From a virus, in IMG/VR virus record IMGVR_UViG_3300049825_000745, positions 1-64,000 of that record: a stretch of 64,000 nt of DNA, one strand, 5' to 3'. Made by a program: the position numbers and the translations under genes. The notes under the pieces are model-generated. The model saw only the letters and a list, made by a program, of their open reading frames with translations. It was not told the DNA's origin and did not search any database. Each line of letters begins with the position of its first letter. The stretch's first letter is position 1. Positions 24,733 to 34,350 of this stretch are shown here, piece by piece.

Positions 24733-25501
24733 TTTACTGAGGGTCCAGTTTATTGAGCAAGCGATCACCGCTCATCCAGAAGAGGCGATCGCCGTTTGGG
24801 TGCGCTCAATCGACGGGACAGAGCAGCTAAAGCCCATTGAGAGCCTAATCAAAAATGGCGGGGAAGATTTAGCTATCAGCACCTCTGATATTGCCGAGGC
24901 AGTCGGAGACGGCGAACTATTGGCATTGGTGCATAGCCACACTAATGGGCAACCTGAGGCCAGCATGGTGGACAAGTTGAGCTGTGAGCGCATGGGAGTA
25001 CCGTGGCATATTCTATGCTTGCCTCAGCAGACATGGGAGGTCTACTCCCCTAGTGGGTATATCCCCCCGTTGGATGGACGAGACTGGAGCTATCCAGTGA
25101 TGGACTGTTACGCGCTCATCCGTGATGCCTATCGCCAGTTGGGGATAATCCTTAAGGATTATCCAAGGGATCCGCTGTATTATAAGAACGAAGCGGGAAA
25201 ACAGCGATACTGCTGGCACCAAGCAGGATGGCGAAAGTTTGAGGAATATTTTGAGGATGCAGGGTTTGTAGAAGTCAATGACCCACGGCCTTACGATCTG
25301 CTAATAATGCAGATGCGCTGTGTCAATCGCAACCATGCAGGGCTACTGCTAAGAGGCGGGGAAGTATTGCACCATGTTCTAGGTCAAAAGAGTAGGAAGC
25401 AACTATGGGACGGCGATCTAAGGCAAAGCACCACGCTAATACTGCGACACTCCCTGTTATCCGAGACGGTCGCGTTGACGAGAGATTTGCAGCTTTATTA
25501 A
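24725..25501 (+). CDS. Tail-tip peptidase, lambda gpK-like (JAB + NlpC/P60)
   Basis: A 258-residue protein with two peptidase domains, as in lambda gpK. The N-terminal JAB/Mov34 domain has VHSHTNGQPEASMVDK near residues 68-83 (HxH...S..D). The C-terminal NlpC/P60 domain has Cys in VMDCYALIRDAY (about C128) and His in RNHAGLLLRGG (about 203). The protein would process tail tip parts and cut peptidoglycan during entry. It overlaps the gpI-like gene by 97 bases. Confidence 0.8.
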   Translation: MDDLLRVQFIEQAITAHPEEAIAVWVRSIDGTEQLKPIESLIKNGGEDLAISTSDIAEAVGDGELLALVHSHTNGQPEASMVDKLSCERMGVPWHILCLPQQTWEVYSPSGYIPPLDGRDWSYPVMDCYALIRDAYRQLGIILKDYPRDPLYYKNEAGKQRYCWHQAGWRKFEEYFEDAGFVEVNDPRPYDLLIMQMRCVNRNHAGLLLRGGEVLHHVLGQKSRKQLWDGDLRQSTTLILRHSLLSETVALTRDLQLY

Positions 25502-26136
25502 GTGGCGATCGCATCTCTGCGCCACGACCAATCACCCTCAAAGTTTCTGGATCACTTGCGATTTTCATGGGTGGGAGTGAGTTTGTTTTTTATGGTCGCA
25601 CCTGTGGAGATGCGGTTAAATTTATTGAGGCGAATTTTGCGCACTTTGCCACCTGGGTACGCCATGAAGAAGAGTTTGGACGAATCCATGTCTACAAAGT
25701 GGATGGGCGTTATGTTTCGCTGGCAGGGCTGAATCACGGCGTTGCACGTGAGATTGAGATTGTAGAGGCAATCCCAGGCTCTGGAGGGCTGGGAAAGATT
25801 TTGATCGGAGCGGCATTAATTGGGAGTGCTTTTATCCCTGGCTTACCTGTCCTCACCGTTGGGGCGTCATCGATCGCGCTTAGTTCAGTGGCGCTCAGTA
25901 TAGGGCTATCGTTACTATTGGGCGGCATTGCTTCATTGCTCACGCCTAAGAAAGGTGGCAGCACGTCCAGCACAAGCCTAGGGGGATCTCTTAGTACCAC
26001 GCCGCAAGGTCGAGCGATTCCTGTGGCATTTGGTGAGTGCTATATTAATCTAAAAGCAACTGGGATTGTGCTGTCTGCGGGCGTTGATGTCCAAGATATT
26101 GCAGCGGGGGGTGGTAAAGGTGGTAAAGGTAAATAA
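25405..26136 (+). CDS. Tail assembly protein, lambda gpI-like
   Basis: A 243-residue protein with ITLKVSGSLAIFMGG and CGDAVKFIEANF near residues 43-75, matching the N-terminal domain of gpI, then a Gly/Ala/Leu-rich hydrophobic segment (about 130-180) and RAIPVAFGECYINLKATG near the end. The start at 25405 overlaps gpK by 97 bases; no later start codon lies before the conserved domain, so the long overlap looks real. The last base overlaps the next start. Confidence 0.7.
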   Translation: MGRRSKAKHHANTATLPVIRDGRVDERFAALLSGDRISAPRPITLKVSGSLAIFMGGSEFVFYGRTCGDAVKFIEANFAHFATWVRHEEEFGRIHVYKVDGRYVSLAGLNHGVAREIEIVEAIPGSGGLGKILIGAALIGSAFIPGLPVLTVGASSIALSSVALSIGLSLLLGGIASLLTPKKGGSTSSTSLGGSLSTTPQGRAIPVAFGECYINLKATGIVLSAGVDVQDIAAGGGKGGKGK

Positions 26137-28622
26137 TGCCCATTCCAACGCTTGAAGAACAATTTATCCGCGTAGCAGGGGGCGGCGGTGGCAAGTTTGG
26201 CAAAGGCGGAGAGGCCCCCGATACACTACGATCTGAAGCAACTCTGACCGCAGATATTGCTATCTCCGAAGGGCCTCTTTTGGGGTATAGCAGCACAGAA
26301 GAATTAGAAAAGTCGGTCTACCTCAACAAAACGCCGCTACGAAATCAAGACGGCACCCGAAATTTCAAGAATTGTCAGGCATTTTTTGCCCCAGGCACTC
26401 AAGACCAAGATGAGATACCAGGGTTTGCAGGAAAAAATGAAAGTGATTTTGACGTGGCGCAGTCGATTCGCAAAGACCAAGGTCCAGTCGTCCGCTATAT
26501 CAATGATGAGTCAGCGAATGCCATGCGGATAACGCTGGCGTTACCAGGATTAGTTGAGCAGAAAAGTTCGAAAGTTGGCGGATCAACTATTGACCTTGAT
26601 GTCAAAATTACTGATGGGTTGGGAGCTGTCCTAACAAAGGATCCTAACGACGATCCAGGTTTTTACCGTTGGACGATTAGCGGCAAAAGTACCAGTCAAT
26701 ACGAACAAGATCGGCTATTCCAACTTAGTGGAAATGTCCCTTATAAAGTCGAAATTGTTCGCATTACCGCAGATTCTACCGACTCCAAAGTACGGAACGA
26801 TTGCACTTGGTCGCGTTATACCCTGATCAATTTTGACCGATTCAGGCACCCCTACCTTGGGCGATTGGGCCTAATAATTTCATCCAAAGACTTTACGGGA
26901 ATCCCTGAAATTGGGATTCGTGGCAAGTGGCTAATGTGCTCGCTGCCACACAACTACAATCCAACCACGCGAACCTATTCAGGTATTTTTGACGGGCGAT
27001 TTAGCGGGTATGGATGGACAAATAACCCAGCCTATATCCTTCGGGAATTTATGACCAATTCTCGTTTTGGGGTAGGCGATCAAATTGATCCGACAATCCA
27101 TGACAATTTCAGCCTTTACAAAATTGGGAAGTACTGCGACGAAACGGTTAAAGGCGCGTTTGGAGAAGACGACCCGCGATTTGTGCTGAATGGCGTAATG
27201 ACCGACAAAGACGACGCGGACAAGCACCTTACTAAGCTTTTCGAGCATATTCAAGCGCTTTGGTTTTACGCTGAGGGGTCAATCCACTACCTACAGGATA
27301 CGCCCAGAGAAATCAGCCGGATTTATACAGAAGCAAATACCCTACAAGATAGGGACGCACAGGGCCGCATCACGCGACCCTGCTTTGAGTACGAAGGGAC
27401 GTCTCGGAAGGCTCGCCATAACGCCGTTACAATCCGGTTCCGCAATAAACAGAACTATCATCAAACAGATACTGCCTATTATGCCGATGAGGGGCTGATT
27501 GTCCGCAACAAAAAAGTCAGTAAAGAGGAAGATCGCCCTTACTGCGACTCTTTGGGACAGGCGCTGAGAGAGGCCAAGCACTTAGTTTTGACAGAAAAAT
27601 ACCAGACTCAAACCGTCAAATTCAGGGTAGGCTCTGAAGGCTTATTGACCAATCCTGGCGAGGTAGTGGCGATCGCAGACCCAGTAAAACAACAGGGTCG
27701 CTACGGGGGTCGGATTGCATCAGTTTCTGCGGATCTCAGAACAGTCCGTCTTGATGCACCTGTTGCCCTCAGGGCGGGCCGTAATTACTCACTGAGCGTT
27801 GATAGCTGTAAACAAACCATTACCTGTAATTTGTCACAGGTGGGGGCCTCAACACGCCTTGTTACTGGGACAGGGTTCACGTTTGCGCTGCTCAAAGCGC
27901 GGGTAGGAACTGCTACTGTTACGCAGGTTTTGTCCCTCACTGAACTGACGCTATCAGGAGATCCTGGGCTAGGAAGCGGAGCGGCGATCGCCGTAGACTT
28001 CTTGATCGACAACCTCCAAATGACTCGCGCCGTCATCACCCCATCTGGGACAATCGACACCCTGACTCTGGTTAGCCCACTGGCAGGAATGCCGCCAAAC
28101 CAAGGCGGGTGGGTGCTGTCTGACAACGTGCAGCCCTTGGCAACCTATCAGATTATCTCAATAAACAAGATTTCAGATAGCGAGTATGAGCTGTCAGGAG
28201 TTGAGTATTCCTTAAAGAAATTTGAAGAACTAGAATCGTTTGGAGATCCGCCTGAAGTCACCCGTCAGCTTGTTCCGCCCAGTATTGAGGCGATCAAGAC
28301 CTCAGTTTATAACGACGAGCTGATCGTCGGGTGGAATGCTGCCAAGATTGTTGAGAATAGCGCAACTATTGAGAACCCTAATAACACAGGGTACGTGGTG
28401 AGATACCGTACAGAGCGCGATAACTGGACCACAATGCCCCAAACCAATATTCCAAGCGCAATCATCTATCCGGTGCGAACGGACGAAGCCTACGAGGTGC
28501 AAGTTGCGGTGTTGGACGTTTACGGGGCACCGCACTATAGCGATATTATAGATTCTGGCACGGTGAGTTCGCCAGATAACTTTGCGATCGCCCATAACGA
28601 ATATACTTTGATGGAGTTCTAG
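26136..28622 (+). CDS. Central tail tip / host specificity protein, gpJ-like
   Basis: An 828-residue protein. The N-terminal LTADIAISEGPLLGYSS, the middle segments NPAYILREFMTNSRFGVG and YCDETVKG, and a later FRVGSEGLLTNPGEVVAIAD fit the central tail tip (gpJ/TipJ) architecture. A fibronectin type III-like domain closes the protein (IVGWNAAK, TGYVVRYRT, YEVQVAVLD). It forms the tail tip and probably contacts the receptor. It is shorter than lambda J, and fibre genes downstream may carry the outer parts. Confidence 0.8.
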   Translation: MPIPTLEEQFIRVAGGGGGKFGKGGEAPDTLRSEATLTADIAISEGPLLGYSSTEELEKSVYLNKTPLRNQDGTRNFKNCQAFFAPGTQDQDEIPGFAGKNESDFDVAQSIRKDQGPVVRYINDESANAMRITLALPGLVEQKSSKVGGSTIDLDVKITDGLGAVLTKDPNDDPGFYRWTISGKSTSQYEQDRLFQLSGNVPYKVEIVRITADSTDSKVRNDCTWSRYTLINFDRFRHPYLGRLGLIISSKDFTGIPEIGIRGKWLMCSLPHNYNPTTRTYSGIFDGRFSGYGWTNNPAYILREFMTNSRFGVGDQIDPTIHDNFSLYKIGKYCDETVKGAFGEDDPRFVLNGVMTDKDDADKHLTKLFEHIQALWFYAEGSIHYLQDTPREISRIYTEANTLQDRDAQGRITRPCFEYEGTSRKARHNAVTIRFRNKQNYHQTDTAYYADEGLIVRNKKVSKEEDRPYCDSLGQALREAKHLVLTEKYQTQTVKFRVGSEGLLTNPGEVVAIADPVKQQGRYGGRIASVSADLRTVRLDAPVALRAGRNYSLSVDSCKQTITCNLSQVGASTRLVTGTGFTFALLKARVGTATVTQVLSLTELTLSGDPGLGSGAAIAVDFLIDNLQMTRAVITPSGTIDTLTLVSPLAGMPPNQGGWVLSDNVQPLATYQIISINKISDSEYELSGVEYSLKKFEELESFGDPPEVTRQLVPPSIEAIKTSVYNDELIVGWNAAKIVENSATIENPNNTGYVVRYRTERDNWTTMPQTNIPSAIIYPVRTDEAYEVQVAVLDVYGAPHYSDIIDSGTVSSPDNFAIAHNEYTLMEF

Positions 28623-28625
28623 ATA

Positions 28626-29033
28626 ATGGCCTTTCAGACAATTTCAGGCAGCGATCGCAGCAACAACCCCGTTAATGTTGCGGCATCGGTCAACGCAGCA
28701 GGGCAAGTTTTTCGGGGCGTGGACGTATTCTCCCCTGATCTGAAGGTGCTGCACAAACAATTAACCGCGTCAGGCGCTGTTATTCCCGCAGTCGCAGGCC
28801 AAATTATTTATGTGGAAGGGATTATCCTTTCCAGTCCCACAGCCGGGACAGTGCAGTTTAGTTCGATTGGACCCAGCACAACGCTTGCACCCGCGATCGT
28901 CCACCTACAATCACAAACGCCGCTTGTCTTGAGCGTAGCCCCGCTGTTTATTGCGCCAGTCGGAGAGGCTTTTGGCATAAGCCTCTCTGGGATTGCTAGT
29001 CTAGGGGTTATTGTTCAGTATCGGATGCTTTAA
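28626..29033 (+). CDS. Small structural protein after gpJ
   Basis: A 135-residue, Val/Ala/Ser-rich beta-type protein (VYVEGIILSSPTAGTVQFSS-like pattern, ending IASLGVIVQYRML). It follows gpJ by 3 bases and converges with the gpM-like gene, overlapping by 4 bases. A tail-fibre or tip accessory role is likely by position only. Confidence 0.5.
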   Translation: MAFQTISGSDRSNNPVNVAASVNAAGQVFRGVDVFSPDLKVLHKQLTASGAVIPAVAGQIIYVEGIILSSPTAGTVQFSSIGPSTTLAPAIVHLQSQTPLVLSVAPLFIAPVGEAFGISLSGIASLGVIVQYRML

Positions 29034-29380
29034 TCAATAATGCCCTTATAGCTCTCAATCGTCATGCTCAGACTGGCATGAGAACTTTTAGGCTGCCATT
29101 GAATTTTCTGGGGCCGAATCCAATAATAATCAGCCCGCGCACCATTGGGCTTATTGCGCCAAGCAAACCCGCTGCCATAGGTGGACTCAAGTAAATCCAA
29201 TAATTTACGAGCGTCCTTTGCAGGCAAAGGTTTTGTGGTGATCTGCCAAACCTCCATGTCAGGGTTAATGCCAGCGGGCGCACTGGCGATATAACCATCT
29301 CCGTACTGCGCTTCGCTGACCGTGCGGGTTAGATCGCCTGTATTGGAGTTGCGAAGGTAGGGAATTTTAAGGATTAGCAT
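29030..29380 (-). CDS. Minor tail protein gpM-like, inverted
   Basis: A 116-residue protein with GDLTRTVSEAQYGDGYIA, VWQITTKPLPAKDARKL, TYGSGFAWRNKP and ADYYWIRPQKIQWQPK, the core of phage minor tail protein M. It is coded on the minus strand inside an otherwise rightward tail operon between J-like and L-like genes. It therefore needs its own promoter, which would lie in 29381-29414. In lambda the order is M-L-K-I-J, all in the same direction. Confidence 0.75.
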   Translation of the reverse strand: MLILKIPYLRNSNTGDLTRTVSEAQYGDGYIASAPAGINPDMEVWQITTKPLPAKDARKLLDLLESTYGSGFAWRNKPNGARADYYWIRPQKIQWQPKSSHASLSMTIESYKGIID

Positions 29381-29414
29381 TAGAATTAGTCTTAGTACTC
29401 AAATATTAGCATTT

Positions 29415-31103
29415 GTGCCCTTAAACACAGGCGAATTAGCAGGCTTAAATAGAAACGCAGAGGTTTATCTCTACGTCCTAAACCTATCTCTGTTTGGCGA
29501 GGATGAGCCGATCCGGTTCACCCGTGAGCTATATCCAGACGGCTCCTTGGTTTCGTTTGGGGGCCACCCTTATACGGCGATCGCCATTAAGCTCGAAGGC
29601 CAAAAAACTGACGCTCGCAATCAACTTGCAACACCGACCCTAACCATTGGCGAAGTTTTTGATGAGAGCCATCAACTTTTGATCGGTTCGTTTGTGGCTC
29701 GCTATGACGATCTAGTTGGGGCCACACTCAGAGAAACCGTCACCTTTGCGCGGCATCTAGACGCGGGGGGCGAACCGGATCCATTGGCGGTAATCCGTAG
29801 CGAAATCTACACGATTGAGCGCAAAAAGTCAGGCTCTCGAATTGCTTACGTTTTTGAGTTGTCTACGGGCAACAACCTCCAAGGGGCAAAGCTTCCGCAG
29901 CGGGAAGTGACAAATAACTGTTCTTGGAAACGGTACCGAGGGGACGGGTGCGCCTATAACGGCTCTCCCATCGAGGATATTGACGGAAGCCCGCTCATCC
30001 CAGTGCGCCTTACAAGCTGCACTTTGAACGGACGGACCATCAGCCAACCCAGTATTGGGATTAGCGATATTCGATCCGGTGATGCCGTTGTAGGGGCAGG
30101 CATCCCGAGCGGGACAGTGGTAACAAATGTCGCCCCAGACGGCCTATCGTTGCGGGTTAGTAATGATTTGGCACCTGGGGTTACTATTTGCTGGTTTGCT
30201 CACGAGTTTTGCCCAAGACTGCGAATTAACTGTAAGCGGCGGTTTGGCGTTGAGCGCAGAGCCGTCGTGACTCCTGGGCTAAATATCCTGACTTCTCCCA
30301 CCACTAAGCGCGGGCAATGGGCTGGGATGGTTGGGCATTTTCTTCATTGCAACAACTTAGCTGCGGGTCTGCCCGTGGCGCGCAGAATTGATGCAGTGTT
30401 GCCATCGTTGCCCGTAACAATCTCCGCTTTCTCCTTTCAGCTTTCTGGGGCCGAAAAGCGCTGGATTTTCACCTGTACCGCAGTCCCCAGCGCTGGGTCT
30501 ACGGTTGAAATCACGGGGGTGCATCTATTGGTGGACGGCACCTATACGCTGGCCTCAGATAGTTTCGCGGGGGTTGGGGCCAATCAGTTTGCCGTATTAG
30601 CCAAGGCCCAAGATCTTTTGCAAATCACGGGGTCAACGCTATCGACTGAAATCAAAACCGAAAAACCCCATCAATTGGTGACGGGGGATGCAATTTATAT
30701 TGCCGGGACCAACGTTGCAAACAGCTTTGATATTAACGGAAACAGGTCGGTCGCATCTGTTCTTTCCCCTGATAGATTTTCTTTGGGGTATGGCGGCGCG
30801 ACACCGTATTCCTATCGCGATCGCCCTAAATATTCTGATCCAGAATACATGACCCGTTATAAGCTGGGGAGCACTGTCCTAAATACCGTGAAAGCGGTGA
30901 ACGCTGAAGGGGTGCTGTATTTTGCTCAGTCGTTAACCCCAAGCGCGGCAACCTATACCGTTCTGAATGATCGTGTTCAACTTGATCAACCTATCGACGC
31001 TAGTGCGATCGCGGGGGAATATGCGGTAATCGTAGGGGGCAAAAAACACAGTGGATTGCTCAATTTTGGCGGACAGCCAGGGGCAAGCGTCGTTAATTTC
31101 TAG
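29415..31103 (+). CDS. Minor tail protein gpL-like with C-terminal extension
   Basis: A 562-residue protein. Residues 1-270 match gpL: LYVLNLSLFG, TPTLTIGEV, NNCSWKRYRGDGCAYNG, and FCPRLRINCKRRFG, giving the four-cysteine site that in gpL-type proteins holds an iron-sulfur cluster. The C-terminal half adds sandwich domains with HQLVTGDAIYIAG, a motif of phage tail beta domains. The extra part is unusual in length. It sits directly after the divergent gpM gene. Confidence 0.75.
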   Translation: MPLNTGELAGLNRNAEVYLYVLNLSLFGEDEPIRFTRELYPDGSLVSFGGHPYTAIAIKLEGQKTDARNQLATPTLTIGEVFDESHQLLIGSFVARYDDLVGATLRETVTFARHLDAGGEPDPLAVIRSEIYTIERKKSGSRIAYVFELSTGNNLQGAKLPQREVTNNCSWKRYRGDGCAYNGSPIEDIDGSPLIPVRLTSCTLNGRTISQPSIGISDIRSGDAVVGAGIPSGTVVTNVAPDGLSLRVSNDLAPGVTICWFAHEFCPRLRINCKRRFGVERRAVVTPGLNILTSPTTKRGQWAGMVGHFLHCNNLAAGLPVARRIDAVLPSLPVTISAFSFQLSGAEKRWIFTCTAVPSAGSTVEITGVHLLVDGTYTLASDSFAGVGANQFAVLAKAQDLLQITGSTLSTEIKTEKPHQLVTGDAIYIAGTNVANSFDINGNRSVASVLSPDRFSLGYGGATPYSYRDRPKYSDPEYMTRYKLGSTVLNTVKAVNAEGVLYFAQSLTPSAATYTVLNDRVQLDQPIDASAIAGEYAVIVGGKKHSGLLNFGGQPGASVVNF

Positions 31104-31160
31104 CGGGTTTGTAGTTTAATATAAACGGCGGGTTGATTTTAAAATACCGGGAAAAGATCG

Positions 31161-31988
31161 ATGCTTTTAATTGACAAACCGTTAACAGGTGTTGCAGAGC
31201 TGGTCCAGGGGGAGACGGAGGAGGGATCCTTCCGGTTCTTGTCGCGGACGTTTCGATATGCGATCGCGTCCGTTACAACTGCGAACCCGGCAGTTGTAAC
31301 AACGACTACGCCCAATTGCCTCAAAACGGGAGACAAGGTATGGATCTGGTCTACAGGTTGTTACGAAGCAAAGGGGGGATGGCCCATCACCGTTCTGTCA
31401 ACTACGACATTTACAATTCCGACACAAGTACCCAACCCATTGACGGGCGGGAACTGTGCTAAAACGATAGATCTAAGCGGGTTTGTCTTTTATGGGAGGA
31501 TTTACAAAAAGGGGGAGAAGCGAAACATTTTCCCCGGAGTTTGCGAGGGGAAATTAAATTCGGAATGGTTAACTGTTTGGTCAGACTCCCTTTCTGAAAT
31601 TTCAAGCTTAAATCCAAAGGACGTAACAATTCAGCTGACGATAGAAAGGACCCCAGTCCTTGACGTTTCTGACGTAATTGATACGTGTTGTGGAGAACAA
31701 AATTATGTTACTTCTTTGGCCCAAAAGCCTAGATATCGCAAAGATTTGTTATTACAAGTCCCGCTATATATTGATGTTAATGACAAACATTTCTCATACG
31801 TTTCTGAAACAGATAAAAAAGGAAATTTGGTTTTAGTACCGGATATTTTCGTTGACCTTGATTATGGCGGATTGAATTTTACGATTAGAAGTTCATTGTT
31901 AGAAAAAGATAATTATTTTTGGGAGCTATTCGCTCAGTCGGGGAATAAAGTTGAGTGTTTAGTTGATGGGAGATTACAAATTAAATGA
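31161..31988 (+). CDS. Tail protein with LKTGDxVxI beta domain
   Basis: A 275-residue protein. Residues about 35-90 (CLKTGDKVWIWSTGC then GGWPITVLSTTTFTI) repeat the phage beta domain also present in the gpL-like protein upstream. The second half (KDVTIQLTIERTPVLD, LLLQVPLYIDVNDKHF) is markedly A/T-richer than its neighbours, which may mark a separate origin. Its end overlaps the tailspike start by 4 bases. Confidence 0.55.
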   Translation: MLLIDKPLTGVAELVQGETEEGSFRFLSRTFRYAIASVTTANPAVVTTTTPNCLKTGDKVWIWSTGCYEAKGGWPITVLSTTTFTIPTQVPNPLTGGNCAKTIDLSGFVFYGRIYKKGEKRNIFPGVCEGKLNSEWLTVWSDSLSEISSLNPKDVTIQLTIERTPVLDVSDVIDTCCGEQNYVTSLAQKPRYRKDLLLQVPLYIDVNDKHFSYVSETDKKGNLVLVPDIFVDLDYGGLNFTIRSSLLEKDNYFWELFAQSGNKVECLVDGRLQIK

Positions 31989-33967
31989 CCATTCTTTACT
32001 CGGAGATTGACAAAGAGCCGCTTGGATCCTCGACTGTTTTGATCGAAGTTGCCGAGCAGGGACCACCGGGGCCTGTAGCGCAAAGCGGGCAGAGCTACGC
32101 AATAATAACGGCATTCACGGGCAACGCGATTCCCGCTGCGACTGGATTTACAAATTGCACGGTTTCCCCAGATTTCTATCTTCCGGCTGGGGGGTCAGGC
32201 ATCTATTCCGCCGAGGGCGTTGAAGGCACTCTACGCCGCGTTGGGACGCAATATTCGTTCTCGCGAACCACCGCAGGAACCGCCGTCACGATCACCCCAA
32301 ATACGAGTGTTTTTATCCCAGGTCGCGCAAAGGGGCTTCCGACGACAATTGGCACGGTTGACGAAATGGTGTCGATCGCATTACTTCCCCCAGATGGTTC
32401 AATCATGCAGCCATTGGGGCGCGAGGCGGTGGGAGATAGCAATCCTCCCCCGTATCGATGGAATTCCGCGAGCGTCAACAATACCCCCTTAGCAATTCGT
32501 CCCACCTTGGTTGCAACCATTAGCCCTGGTCGGTTTGAAGCCAAGCCGACATTGGGCTACGACTATTTTGGGATTGTGGCTGATATTGCTACGACTAACA
32601 CTGCTGCCATTACTCGCAATACACAACGATTCCAGGCTGCTGTAGAGTATTGCATGGCAACCCCTGCTTTGCTGCAATTACCACCGGGAATTATCAGGAT
32701 TAATGATTCGATTAAATTCAATCAACAATCGGGAGGCAGCAAATTTAGAGGCGTGTCGATGCGCGGCACAATCATCGAGCAACGAACTGATAATAAGCCG
32801 TGCTTCGATATCACTGCGAACTTATTTAATGCAGCCGAAATTTCAAATCTTCAATTTCAGTGGGCAAACAATCAACCAGCAACAAATAAGGATGCCATTG
32901 CCATTCGGTTCTCCGGGCAAGACTCCTGTTTTGAGTGCCTATTCACAAAGTTATTCTTTAATAACGGATTCAGAGGCATAGAGTCCGGCTCGGTTTCTCC
33001 TAGCGCACTAGGCGGAGGAAGCTTATGGGGGAATGAGTATTCGCATATTTGGTCTGCCGGGCTGTCTGGCGCTACGATTTACCTAGGCTCACAGGTAGGC
33101 AGTCCCCAAAACGATATTCGCAACGTTTATATTTTGGGAGGAAGTGCGACCGAAAGATTTATTTATATTAATGCTGGACTGGAAACCACCATTAGTACCG
33201 TGGAATTAAATATTAATCCAAGTTCCCAAACCTTTATTGAGTGCGTGGGGGGAACTTATGCAGAGATCCGAGGGGTTCGGACGGAGACAAATACCAGTCC
33301 AAACCTGGTAACAACAAACCCCGTTTTTCTGTTATCCAACTCGCACGTTGTCATGACCCAGGTTGAGCTAACACAAACGATCGCAGTGGGGGCAAATAAC
33401 GTTTATAATATTTTTCGATCTGGCGGGAATGCCAGATTAATTCTGGGGCAACTTCTGCATGGATTCACCGTAAACAGCGGGAAAATCTGCCTATTTAGCA
33501 ACGGATTAGTGGTTCACGCAACCGACATTGTAGACGTGGCTTATGACTCGCACGGGGGGAATAAAATCCTTCATCCGCAAATGACCCTATTTGATAATCT
33601 GTTGGCCGGGACCGCTAACGATGCGTTTATCCACCAACAGAATAGAAAACGGACTACCGATGTGGGGGATGGCGACATTACGCTTGATGAGTGGAGCGCA
33701 TACGATCACTACAGATTCACTACCGCATTGACTGCAACAAGAACCGTAACTTTTCCTTCCGCCTTCTCAGAAAATTGTCAGGTTGGGCGACGATTCAAAA
33801 TATCAAAGTTACTCAATACGGCCCAAGCGCCTACCGCTATTGGCGATCTGCGGTGCATAGGCGTCGATGGATCGGCATTTGTAATTCCTGCCGCAGCAAG
33901 GGGCTGGGTGGAGTTTGAGTACTATCGACTTGGCTGGAGTATTGTTGGGTCAGGAACTTTTTTGTAA
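31985..33967 (+). CDS. Tailspike / fibre with beta-helix (pectate-lyase-like)
   Basis: A 660-residue protein. Residues about 205-440 start with TRNTQRFQAAVEYCMATPAL and LQLPPGIIRINDSIKFNQ, the entrance typical of right-handed beta-helix tailspikes, followed by repeated Asn/Ile/Val strands. Residues 1-110 probably attach to the virion. Such spikes bind or degrade surface polysaccharides. A strong terminator follows, so it ends the tail operon. Confidence 0.7.
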   Translation: MTILYSEIDKEPLGSSTVLIEVAEQGPPGPVAQSGQSYAIITAFTGNAIPAATGFTNCTVSPDFYLPAGGSGIYSAEGVEGTLRRVGTQYSFSRTTAGTAVTITPNTSVFIPGRAKGLPTTIGTVDEMVSIALLPPDGSIMQPLGREAVGDSNPPPYRWNSASVNNTPLAIRPTLVATISPGRFEAKPTLGYDYFGIVADIATTNTAAITRNTQRFQAAVEYCMATPALLQLPPGIIRINDSIKFNQQSGGSKFRGVSMRGTIIEQRTDNKPCFDITANLFNAAEISNLQFQWANNQPATNKDAIAIRFSGQDSCFECLFTKLFFNNGFRGIESGSVSPSALGGGSLWGNEYSHIWSAGLSGATIYLGSQVGSPQNDIRNVYILGGSATERFIYINAGLETTISTVELNINPSSQTFIECVGGTYAEIRGVRTETNTSPNLVTTNPVFLLSNSHVVMTQVELTQTIAVGANNVYNIFRSGGNARLILGQLLHGFTVNSGKICLFSNGLVVHATDIVDVAYDSHGGNKILHPQMTLFDNLLAGTANDAFIHQQNRKRTTDVGDGDITLDEWSAYDHYRFTTALTATRTVTFPSAFSENCQVGRRFKISKLLNTAQAPTAIGDLRCIGVDGSAFVIPAAARGWVEFEYYRLGWSIVGSGTFL

Positions 33968-33983
33968 AAATTAGATGCGATCC

Positions 33984-34011
33984 AAAGACGGGAGCCCCGT
34001 CTTTGTTTTTT
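33984..34011 (+). terminator. Intrinsic terminator after the tailspike gene
   Basis: AAAGACGGG (33984-33992) pairs with CCCGTCTTT (33996-34004), followed by GTTTTTT. Classic rho-independent form, 17 bases after the stop. Confidence 0.85.
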
Positions 34012-34038
34012 GCCGTCATGGGGGTTAGGCAAAGAAAA

Positions 34039-34080
34039 TTTTCCGCAAAGTGTTTCTTTTTTCCGCAAAGTGTGTATAAT
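34039..34080 (+). promoter_or_regulatory. Promoter with two 15-base direct repeats
   Basis: TTTTCCGCAAAGTGT occurs at 34039-34053 and again at 34059-34073, exactly 20 bases apart (about two helix turns). TATAAT follows at 34075-34080 and the next ATG is at 34087. The repeats look like paired operator sites covering the -35 region. With the -10 box six bases before the ATG, the transcript should be leaderless. Confidence 0.65.
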
Positions 34081-34086
34081 AAAAAC

Positions 34087-34350
34087 ATGAGACCAAGATG
34101 CTTGACGTGCAAAGAGTTCCTTCAGCGGGCTGGATTTACCTCAGCAGGAACCCAGCGCTACAAATGCAGATTCGGCCATCCGCAGAAAAAAGCGCCAAAA
34201 TATCCTTGCCCACTTTGCGGGCAAAGACTTCGGCGAACTATTAAAAAGAACAAGGAGTATTATTCAAAATGTCACAACCCGAAATGCCTCCAAAAGAAAT
34301 GCGGCCATGTGTCAAAAGGAACGGAGAATTTATCAGGCTTCAAGACATGA
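34087..34350 (+). CDS. Multi-zinc-ribbon small protein
   Basis: Eighty-seven residues from the ATG at 34087 (MRPRCLTCKEFLQRAGF). It has CLTC, a single C with H, CPLC and later CHNPKC/C pairs, so two or more zinc ribbons, and is very basic. It is the first gene of the rightward early block. It probably binds nucleic acid. Its stop overlaps the next start (ATGA). A longer frame upstream lies across the terminator and promoter and is unlikely to be used. Confidence 0.6.
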   Translation: MRPRCLTCKEFLQRAGFTSAGTQRYKCRFGHPQKKAPKYPCPLCGQRLRRTIKKNKEYYSKCHNPKCLQKKCGHVSKGTENLSGFKT

